A DNA stretch of 64,000 nucleotides from Globodera rostochiensis (lineage: Eukaryota > Nematoda > Chromadorea > Rhabditida > Heteroderidae): positions 6,059,456-6,123,455 of the forward strand of contig JAEVLN010000002.1 of the NCBI GenBank assembly GCA_018350325.1. Reading direction: 5' to 3'. A program made the position numbers and the translations under genes. The notes beneath the pieces were generated by a model. That model was not told the DNA's origin and searched no databases. It saw only the letters and a program-made list of their open reading frames with translations. Positions 54,909 to 64,000 of the stretch are shown piece after piece (position 1 is the first letter of the stretch; each line of letters starts with the position of its first letter).

Positions 54909-55985
54909 GGCGAGTAAGTTGGGCATCAACGCACCCCATCTAATAATTTTTAGTTTATTTTCTTGAACATTTTTTTTTGTAGAAATAGTGTGCTAAAAAG
55001 AGTTAGTCAGACGGCGAGAGTAATTTGGGCATCAACGCACCCCATCTAATAATTTTTTAGTTACTTTAATTGAACATTTTATTTTTTGTAGAAATAGTGT
55101 GCTAAAAAGAGAGACTCAGACGGCGAGAGTAATTTGGGCATCAACGCACCCCATCTAATAATTTTAGTTACTTTTTTGAACATTTTATTTTTTGAATAAA
55201 TAGTGTGCTAAAAAGAGACAGTCAGACGGCGAGAGTAATTTGGGCATCAACGCACCCCATCTAATAATTTTTTAGTTTCTTTTTTGAACATTTTATTTTT
55301 TGAAGAAATAGTGTGCTAAAAAGAGACAGTCAGACGGCGAGAGTAATTTGGGCATCAACGCACCCCATCTAATAATTTTTTAGTTTATTTTCTTGAACAT
55401 TTTTTTTTGTAGAAATATGCTAAAACGAGACAGTCAGACGGCGAGAGTAATTTGGGCATCAACGCACCCCATCTAATAATTTTTTAGTTACTTTTTTGAA
55501 AATTTTATTTTTTGAATAAATAGTGTGCTAAAAAGAGACAGTCAGACGGCGAGAGTAATTTGGGCATCAACGCACCCCATCTAATAATTTTTTAGTTTCT
55601 TTTTTGAACATTTTATTTTTTGAAGAAATAGTGTGCTAAAAAGAGACAGTCAGACGGCGAGAGTAATTTGGCATCAACGCACCCCATCTAATAATTTTTT
55701 AGTTTATTTTCTTGAACATTTTTTTTTGTAGAAATATGCTAAAACGAGACAGTCAGACGGCGAGAGTAATTTGGGCATCAACGCACCCCATCTAATAATT
55801 TTTTAGTTACTTTTTTGAAAATTTTATTTTTTGAATAAATAGTGTGCTAAAAAGAGACAGTCAGACGGCGAGAGTAATTTGGGCATCAACGCACCCCATC
55901 TAATAATTTTTTAGTTGTTTTCTTGAACATTTTTTTTTGTAGAAATAGTGTGCTAAAAAGTTAGAGTCAGACGACGAGAGTAATT

Positions 55986-56159
55986 GATTCAAAAAATCAA
56001 AATTTAAGTACAATTTTGACTTCCTAACAAAATTTGTTTGGGTCAAGTCCATTTTTGTACAAAATTTTTGGTCGTCTCCACTTGAATTTACACCCCTAAA
56101 GATGAAATCATTGATTGACAATTTTCAATCGTTTTTACAAGAATCCGCCAATAATTAAT
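55986..56159. repeat. 174-bp insert, copy 4
   Basis: 1,251 bp after copy 3. It carries AATCCGCC where copies 1-3 and 5 have AATCAGCC, and its left-hand spacer is of the TTGTTTTCTTGAACATT type. This marks a second sub-lineage shared with copies 6, 9 and 10. Confidence 0.9.
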
Positions 56160-56805
56160 GGCGAGTAAGTTGGGCATCAACGCACCCCATCTAATAATTT
56201 TTAGTTTATTTTCTTGAACATTTTTTTTTGTAGAAATAGTGTGCTAAAAAGAGTTAGTCAGACGGCGAGAGTAATTTGGGCATCAACGCACCCCATCTAA
56301 TAATTTTTTAGTTACTTTTTTGAACATTTTATTTTTTGAATAAATAGTGTGCTAAAAAGAGACAGTCAGACGGCGAGAGTAATTTGGGCATCAACGCACC
56401 CCATCTAATAATTTATAGTTGTTTTGAACATTTTTTTTTATAGAAATAGTGTGCTAAAAAGAGTGAGTCAGACGGCGAGAGTAATTTGGGCATCAGCGCA
56501 CCCCATCTAATAATTTTTTAGTTACTTTTTTCAACATTTTATTTTGAAGAAATAGTGTGCTAAAAAGAGAGAGTCAGACGGCGAGAGTAATTTGGGCATC
56601 AACGCACCCCATCTAATAATTTTTTAGTTACTTTATTGAACATTTTATTTTGAAGAAATAGTGTGCTAAAAAGAGAGAGTCAGACGGCGAGAGTAATTTG
56701 GGCATCAACGCACCCCATCTAATAATTTTTTAGTTACTTTTTTGAACATTTTATTTTTGAAGAAATAGTGTGCTAAAAAGTTAGAGTCAGACGACGAGAG
56801 TAATT

Positions 56806-56979
56806 GATTCAAAAAATCAAAATTTAAGTACAATTTTGACTTCCTAACAAAATTTGTTTGGGTCAAGTCCATTTTTGTACAAAATTTTTGGTCGTCTCCA
56901 CTTGAATTTACACCCCTAAAGATGAAATCATTGATTGACAATTTTCAATCGTTTTTACAAGAATCAGCCAATAATTAAT
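56806..56979. repeat. 174-bp insert, copy 5
   Basis: 820 bp after copy 4, of the AATCAGCC type with a TTACTTTTTTGAACATT left spacer, so the two sub-lineages alternate here. Confidence 0.9.
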
Positions 56980-58057
56980 GGCGAGTAAGTTGGGCATCAA
57001 CGCACCCCATCTAATAATTTTTAGTTTATTTTCTTGAACATTTTTTTTGTAGAAATAGTGTGCTAAAAAGAGTTAGTCAGACGGCGAGAGTAATTTGGGC
57101 ATCAACGCACCCCATCTAATAATTTTTTAGTTACTTTAATTGAACATTTTATTTTTTGTAGAAATAGTGTGCTAAAAAGAGAGACTCAGACGGCGAGAGT
57201 AATTTGGGCATCAACGCACCCCATCTAATAATTTTAGTTACTTTTTTGAACATTTTATTTTTTGAATAAATAGTGTGCTAAAAAGAGACAGTCAGACGGC
57301 GAGAGTAATTTGGGCATCAACGCACCCCATCTAATAATTTTTTAGTTTCTTTTTTGAACATTTTATTTTTTGAAGAAATAGTGTGCTAAAAAGAGACAGT
57401 CAGACGGCGAGAGTAATTTGGGCATCAACGCACCCCATCTAATAATTTTTTAGTTTATTTTCTTGAACATTTTTTTTTGTAGAAATATGCTAAAACGAGA
57501 CAGTCAGACGGCGAGAGTAATTTGGGCATCAACGCACCCCATCTAATAATTTTTTAGTTACTTTTTTGAAAATTTTATTTTTTGAATAAATAGTGTGCTA
57601 AAAAGAGACAGTCAGACGGCGAGAGTAATTTGGGCATCAACGCACCCCATCTAATAATTTTTTAGTTTCTTTTTTGAACATTTTATTTTTTGAAGAAATA
57701 GTGTGCTAAAAAGAGACAGTCAGACGGCGAGAGTAATTTGGGCATCAACGCACCCCATCTAATAATTTTTTAGTTTATTTTCTTGAACATTTTTTTTTGT
57801 AGAAATATGCTAAAACGAGACAGTCAGACGGCGAGAGTAATTTGGGCATCAACGCACCCCATCTAATAATTTTTTAGTTACTTTTTTGAAAATTTTATTT
57901 TTTGAATAAATAGTGTGCTAAAAAGAGACAGTCAGACGGCGAGAGTAATTTGGGCATCAACGCACCCCATCTAATAATTTTTTAGTTGTTTTCTTGAACA
58001 TTTTTTTTTTGTAGAAATAGTGTGCTAAAAAGTTAGAGTCAGACGACGAGAGTAATT

Positions 58058-58234
58058 GATTCAAAAAATCAAAATTTAAGTACAATTTTGACTTCCTAAC
58101 AAAATTTGTTTGGGTCAAGTCCATTTTTGTACAAAATTTTTGGTCGTCTCCACTTGAATTTACACCCCTAAAGATGAAATCATTGATTGACAATTTTCAA
58201 TCGTTTTTACAAGAATCCGCCAATAATTAATAAT
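58058..58234. repeat. 174-bp insert, copy 6
   Basis: 1,252 bp after copy 5. It has an extra TAA at its right end (AATTAATAATGGCG) and lies at the left edge of the degenerate patch. Confidence 0.88.
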
Positions 58235-58651
58235 GGCGAGTAAGTTGGGCATCAACGCACCCCATCTAATAATTTTAGTTTTTTCTTGAACATTTTTTTT
58301 TGTAGAAATAGTGTGCTAAAAAGAGTTAGTCAGACGGCGAGTAATTTGGGCATCAACGCACCCCATCTAATAATTTTTTAGTTACTTTAATTGAACTTTA
58401 TTTTTTGTAGAAATATGCTAAAACGAGACAGTCAGACGGCCGAGAGTAATTTGGATCAGCGCACCCCATCAAATAATTTTTAGTTTATTTCTTGAACATT
58501 TTTTTTGTTGAAAGTGTGCTTAAAAAGAGACAATCAGAGGCGAGAGTAATTTGGGCATCAAAAACCCATCATAATTTTTTAGTTACTTTTTGAAAATTTT
58601 ATTTTTGAAGAAATAGTGTGCTAAAAAGAGAGTCAGACGGCGAGAGTAATT

Positions 58652-58755
58652 GATTCAAAAATCAAATTTGAACATTTTGACTCCTAAAAATTTGTTTGGG
58701 TACTTTTTGCCATTTTGTTGTTTACACAAAATAGTTGCTATAACTACAGTCTTTG
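58652..58755. repeat. 174-bp insert, copy 7 (badly degraded)
   Basis: Begins GATTCAAAAATCAAATTTG and soon becomes unrecognisable, with large deletions and foreign bases before the satellite resumes at TTGGGCATCAACGC. Confidence 0.6.
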
Positions 58756-60791
58756 AGTATTGGGCATCAACGCCCCCATCTAATAATTTTTAGTTTTTTT
58801 CTACATTTTTTTTTGAGAAATTGTTAAAAGAGTTAGTCAGACGGCGAGAGTAATTGGCATACGCACCCCATCTAATAATTTTTTAGTTATTTTTTGAACA
58901 TTTTATTTTTGTAGAAATTGTGCTAAAAGAGACAGTCAGACGGCGAGAGTAATTTGGGCATCAACGCACCCCATCTTAATTTTTAGTTTTTTTTGAACAT
59001 TTTTTTTTTAGAAAAGTGTGCTAAAAGAGACAGTGACGGGGGGTAATTGGGCATCAACGCACCCCATCAATAATTTTTTAGTTACTTTTCAATTTTTTTT
59101 TGTTAAAAAGAAATAGTGTGCAAAAACAGATCAGACGGCGAGAGTAATTTCATCAACGCACCCATCTAATAATTGTTTAGTTATTTTTTGAACATTTTTT
59201 TTTGAAAAAGTGTGCTAAAAAGAGACAGTCAGACGCGAGAGTAATTTGGGCATCAACGCACCCATCATAACGATCCCTCTAATTAACTTTTTATTTTTTT
59301 TGAATATTTGCTAAAAGAGAAAAGGACGGCGAGAGTAATTTGGGCATCAACGCACCCCTCTAATAATTTTTATTATTTAATTACATTTTATTTTTTTTGA
59401 AAATATGTCTTTAAAAGAGAGTCAAGACGAGAGTAATTGAGAGATCAATTTGGGCATCAACGCACCCCATCAAATATTTTTAGTGTAGGTTCTTTAACTT
59501 TTTTTTGTTTGAAATATGTGCGAAGAGACAGCGAGCGAGAGTCATTTGGGCATCAACACCCCAGCTAATAAATTTTTTAGTTACTTTTTTGAACATTTTA
59601 TTTTTGAATAAATAGTGCTAAAAAGAGACTCAGACGGCGAAGAGTATTGGGCATCAACGCACCCCATCTAATTTTTAGTTACTTTTGAACATGTAATTTT
59701 TTTGAAGACCTAGTGTGGCCTAACAAGATATCACGGCGAGAGTACTTTGGCATCAAACGCACCCCATCTAATACTTTTTAGTTATTTCTGACATTTTTTT
59801 TTGTAGAAATAGTGTGCTAAAAGGATACAGTCAGACGGCGAGAGTATTGGGCCATCAACGCACCCCATCTATAATTTTTTAGTTACTACTTTGAAACATT
59901 TATTTTGATAGAAATAGTGTGCTAAAAAGGAGAGCATTCAGACGGCTACGAGAGTAATTTGGCTTCAACGCCCCCCCATCTAATAATTTTTAGTTGCTTT
60001 TCTTGAACATTTTATTTTTTAGAATAGTGTGCTAAAAAGAGACAGTCAGACGGCGAGAGTAATTTGGGCATCAACGCACCATCTAATAATTTTTTAGTTT
60101 ATTTCTTGAACATTTTTTTTGTAGAAATATGCTAAAAGACAGTTCAGACGGCGAGAGTAATTGGGCATCAACGCACCCATCTAATAATTTTTTATACTTT
60201 TATTGAAAATTTATTTTTGAATAAATAGTGTGCTAAAAAGAGACAGTCAGACCGAGAGTAATTTGGGCATCAACGCACCCCATCTAATAAATTTTTTAGG
60301 TTATTTTCTTACATTTTTTTTTTGTAAGAATAGTGTGCTAAAAGAGACAGTCAGACGGCGAGAGTAATGGGGCATCAACAGCACCCCATCTAATAAGTTT
60401 TTAGTTATTTTCTGAACATTTTATTTTGTAGATAAATAGTGTGCTAAAACGAGACAGTCAGACGGCTCGAGGTAATTTGGCATCCTCACACCATCTAATA
60501 ATTTTTATTTACTTTTGAATTGAAAATTTTTGTTTCCATTGATATGCTACAAACGAGACAGTCAGACGGGCGAGCGTAATTTGGGCATCAACGCACCCCA
60601 TAATAATTTTTTAGTTACTTTTTTGAAAATTTTATTTTTTGACTAAATAGTGTGCTTAAAGAGACAGTCCAGACGGCGAGAGTAATTTGGGCCTCAACGC
60701 ACCCCATCTAATAATTTTAGTTGTTTTCTTGAACATTTTTTTTTGTAGAAATAGTGTGCTAAAAAGTTAGAGTCACGACGGAGATGTAATT

Positions 60792-60962
60792 GATTCAACA
60801 AATCAAATTTAAGTACAATTTTGACTTTCCTAAAAATTTTGTTTGGGTCAAGTCCATTTTTTGTACAAACATTTTGGTCGTCTCCACTCTAAGTTACACC
60901 CCTAAAGATGAACTCATTGATTGCCAATTTTCAATCGGTTTTTACAAGCCGCCAATAATCAT
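60792..60962. repeat. 174-bp insert, copy 8 (degraded)
   Basis: Recognisable along its full length but with many single-base indels and substitutions. It opens a 60-codon + strand frame (60790-60972) that other copies lack, which shows that frame is accidental. Confidence 0.8.
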
Positions 60963-61822
60963 GGCGAGTTAAGTTGGGCATCAACGCACCCCATCTAATA
61001 ATTTTTTTTATTTCTTGAACATTTTTGTTTTGTAGAAATAGTGTGCTAAAAAGTAGTCAGACGGCGAGAGTAATTTGGGCATCAACGCACCCCATCTAAT
61101 AATTTTTTAGTTACTTTAATTGAACATTTTATTTTTTGTAGAAATATGCTAAAACGAGACAGTCAGACGGCGAGAGTAATTTGGGCATCAGCGCACCCCA
61201 TCAAATAATTTTTTAGTTTATTTTCTTGAACATTTTTTTTTGTTGAAATAGTGTGCTAAAAAGAGACAATCAGAGGCGAGAGTAATTTGGGCATCAACAC
61301 ACCCCATCTAATAATTTTTTAGTTACTTTTTTGAACATTTTATTTTTTGAATAAATAGTGTGCTAAAAAGAGACAATCAGACGGCGAGAGTAATTTGGGC
61401 ATCAACGCACCCCATCTAATAATTTTTTAGTTACTTTTTTGAACATTTTATTTTTTGAAGAAATAGTGTGCTAAAAAGAGACAGTCAGACGGCGAGAGTA
61501 ATTTGGGCATCAACGCACCCCATCTAATAATTTTTTAGTTTATTTTCTTGAACATTTTTTTTTGTAGAAATATGCTAAAACGAGACAGTCAGACGGCGAG
61601 AGTAATTTGGGCATCAACGCACCCCATCTAATAATTTTTTAGTTACTTTTTTGAAAATTTTATTTTTTGAATAAATAGTGTGCTAAAAAGAGACAGTCAG
61701 ACGGCGAGAGTAATTTGGGCATCAACGCACCCCATCTAATAATTTTTTAGTTGTTTTCTTGAACATTTTTTTTTTGTAGAAATAGTGTGCTAAAAAGTTA
61801 GAGTCAGACGACGAGAGTAATT

Positions 61823-61996
61823 GATTCAAAAAATCAAAATTTAAGTACAATTTTGACTTCCTAACAAAATTTGTTTGGGTCAAGTCCATTTTTGTACAAA
61901 ATTTTTGGTCGTCTCCACTTGAATTTACACCCCTAAAGATGAAATCATTGATTGACAATTTTCAATCGTTTTTACAAGAATCCGCCAATAATTAAT
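61823..61996. repeat. 174-bp insert, copy 9
   Basis: Intact, AATCCGCC type, with the TTGTTTTCTTGAACATT left spacer. First intact copy after the degenerate patch. Confidence 0.9.
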
Positions 61997-62968
61997 GGCG
62001 AGTAAGTTGGGCATCAACGCACCCCATCTAATAATTTTTAGTTTATTTTCTTGAACATTTTTTTTTGTAGAAATAGTGTGCTAAAAAGAGTTAGTCAGAC
62101 GGCGAGAGTAATTTGGGCATCAACGCACCCCATCTAATAATTTTTTAGTTACTTTAATTGAACATTTTATTTTTTGTAGAAATATGCTAAAACGAGACAG
62201 TCAGACGGCGAGAGTAATTTGGGCATCAGCGCACCCCATCAAATAATTTTTTAGTTTATTTTCTTGAACATTTTTTTTTGTTGAAATAGTGTGCTAAAAA
62301 GAGACAATCAGAGGCGAGAGTAATTTGGGCATCAACACACCCCATCTAATAATTTTTTAGTTACTTTTTTGAACATTTTATTTTTTGAATAAATAGTGTG
62401 CTAAAAAGAGACAATCAGACGGCGAGAGTAATTTGGGCATCAACGCACCCCATCTAATAATTTTTTAGTTACTTTTTTGAACATTTTATTTTTTGAAGAA
62501 ATAGTGTGCTAAAAAGAGACAGTCAGACGGCGAGAGTAATTTGGGCATCAACGCACCCCATCTAATAATTTTTTAGTTACTTTTTTGAACATTTTATTTT
62601 TTGAAGAAATAGTGTGCTAAAAAGAGACAGTCAGACGGCGAGAGTAATTTGGGCATCAACGCACCCCATCTAATAATTTTTTAGTTTATTTTCTTGAACA
62701 TTTTTTTTTGTAGAAATATGCTAAAACGAGACAGTCAGACGGCGAGAGTAATTTGGGCATCAACGCACCCCATCTAATAATTTTTTAGTTACTTTTTTGA
62801 AAATTTTATTTTTTGAATAAATAGTGTGCTAAAAAGAGACAGTCAGACGGCGAGAGTAATTTGGGCATCAACGCACCCCATCTAATAATTTTTTAGTTGT
62901 TTTCTTGAACATTTTTTTTTTGTAGAAATAGTGTGCTAAAAAGTTAGAGTCAGACGACGAGAGTAATT

Positions 62969-63142
62969 GATTCAAAAAATCAAAATTTAAGTACAATTTT
63001 GACTTCCTAACAAAATTTGTTTGGGTCAAGTCCATTTTTGTACAAAATTTTTGGTCGTCTCCACTTGAATTTACACCCCTAAAGATGAAATCATTGATTG
63101 ACAATTTTCAATCGTTTTTACAAGAATCCGCCAATAATTAAT
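62969..63142. repeat. 174-bp insert, copy 10
   Basis: 1,146 bp after copy 9. The window ends exactly at the left junction of what would be the next copy, 1,038 bp further on. The 108-bp difference between the two steps is one extra monomer (about 62470-62575). Confidence 0.9.
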
Positions 63143-64000
63143 GGCGAGTAAGTTGGGCATCAACGCACCCCATCTAATAATTTTTAGTTTATTTTCTTGA
63201 ACATTTTTTTTTGTAGAAATAGTGTGCTAAAAAGAGTTAGTCAGACGGCGAGAGTAATTTGGGCATCAACGCACCCCATCTAATAATTTTTTAGTTACTT
63301 TAATTGAACATTTTATTTTTTGTAGAAATATGCTAAAACGAGACAGTCAGACGGCGAGAGTAATTTGGGCATCAGCGCACCCCATCAAATAATTTTTTAG
63401 TTTATTTTCTTGAACATTTTTTTTTGTTGAAATAGTGTGCTAAAAAGAGACAATCAGAGGCGAGAGTAATTTGGGCATCAACACACCCCATCTAATAATT
63501 TTTTAGTTACTTTTTTGAACATTTTATTTTTTGAATAAATAGTGTGCTAAAAAGAGACAATCAGACGGCGAGAGTAATTTGGGCATCAACGCACCCCATC
63601 TAATAATTTTTTAGTTACTTTTTTGAACATTTTATTTTTTGAAGAAATAGTGTGCTAAAAAGAGACAGTCAGACGGCGAGAGTAATTTGGGCATCAACGC
63701 ACCCCATCTAATAATTTTTTAGTTTATTTTCTTGAACATTTTTTTTTGTAGAAATATGCTAAAACGAGACAGTCAGACGGCGAGAGTAATTTGGGCATCA
63801 ACGCACCCCATCTAATAATTTTTTAGTTACTTTTTTGAAAATTTTATTTTTTGAATAAATAGTGTGCTAAAAAGAGACAGTCAGACGGCGAGAGTAATTT
63901 GGGCATCAACGCACCCCATCTAATAATTTTTTAGTTGTTTTCTTGAACATTTTTTTTTTGTAGAAATAGTGTGCTAAAAAGTTAGAGTCAGACGACGAGA

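Larger units (their letters stand above)
58235..61060. other. Degenerate patch within the satellite array
   Basis: From about 58,235 to 61,060 every monomer carries several small insertions, deletions and substitutions, whereas monomers on both sides differ by only a few bases. The order of monomer types and two 174-bp inserts is still visible, so this is a corrupted version of the same higher-order repeat. It is either a genuinely older block or a stretch of unpolished long-read consensus. Confidence 0.75.
41030..64000. repeat. About 23 kb of a roughly 107-bp satellite array (runs off the window)
   Basis: Some 200 or more head-to-tail monomers. Successive CTAAAAAGAG marks in the first units lie at 41030, 41137, 41244 and 41352. 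Each monomer has a conserved half (GTCAGACGGCGAGAGTAATT, then TGGGCATCAACGCACCCCAT and CTAATAATTTTT) and a variable AT-rich half of several recurring types. Types include TTACTTTTTTGAACATTTTA, TTTATTTTCTTGAACATT, TTGTTTTCTTGAACATT, TATAGTTGTTTTGAACATT, and a short type with GTAGAAATATGCTAAAACGAG. Blocks of several monomers recur as higher-order repeats, for example 50343 to 52008, and 61823 to 62969 to about 64006. No real coding frame. Centromeric, heterochromatic or subtelomeric satellite are all possible. Confidence 0.97.

Noticed and set aside
50242..63104. Recurring 78-codon minus-strand frame (MSINDFIFRGVNSS...) in the satellite
   Set aside because: It exists only because the 174-bp insert is copied with its flanking monomer. 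It reads from the insert into ordinary satellite, and degraded copies lose it with no sign of frame conservation.
41030..64000. Regularly spaced repeats resembling a CRISPR array
   Set aside because: The spacers are themselves a few recurring AT-rich types, not unique sequences; units are about 107 bp and the context is eukaryotic. This is a satellite.

Overview
The window looks like nuclear DNA of a metazoan, most probably a nematode. The host background is very AT-rich (about 20-25% G+C in the lines I sampled). Splice sites look like TTTTAG / TTTCAG acceptors with GTAAGT donors. The only long intact coding region is an env-bearing BEL/Pao retroelement. A root-knot nematode (Meloidogyne) would fit the composition, but this is inference, not identification. 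There are no bacterial operons, no complete tRNA or rRNA gene and no CRISPR array.

Layout. (1) 1-9.5 kb: AT-rich DNA studded with GC-richer islands of about 100-200 bp that are open for 34-67 codons on the + strand. One carries a MULE-transposase-like RTNN..EGWH motif. A five-copy 129-bp tandem repeat lies at 8.2-8.8 kb. (2) 9584-10682: a complete non-autonomous hAT-like element with TIRs and a perfect 8-bp target duplication. It contains a GC hairpin and tRNA-like modules. (3) 10.7-12.45 kb: AT-rich, little to see. (4) 12455-24905: a full-length, apparently very recent BEL/Pao (belpaovirus-like) LTR element on the minus strand, 12,451 bp. Its two LTRs differ by one G in a homopolymer, and it is flanked by the 4-bp duplication GTTA. 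A single open frame of about 3,500 codons runs Gag zinc knuckles, protease, RT, RNase H, integrase, a roughly 800-residue region I do not recognise, then an envelope-like glycoprotein. The Gag N-terminus lies in another frame (+1 break near 23515). (5) 24.9-41 kb: AT-rich DNA with transposon fragments built from short palindromic words, dispersed and tandem duplications, and several exon-like islands with good splice signals. (6) 41.03 kb to the window end: about 23 kb of a roughly 107-bp satellite. It has a strongly conserved half and a variable AT half, is arranged in higher-order repeats, and is interrupted by ten copies of a 174-bp insert (eight intact). A 2.8-kb patch at 58.2-61.1 kb is strikingly degenerate.

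The genes do not form a pathway. The retroelement is self-contained: leader, Gag, Pol and Env-like products would come from one LTR promoter. The most interesting items are the unassigned domain between integrase and Env, the youth and GC richness of the element against an AT-rich host, the shared hairpin plus tRNA-like architecture of the small elements, and the chimeric higher-order satellite.
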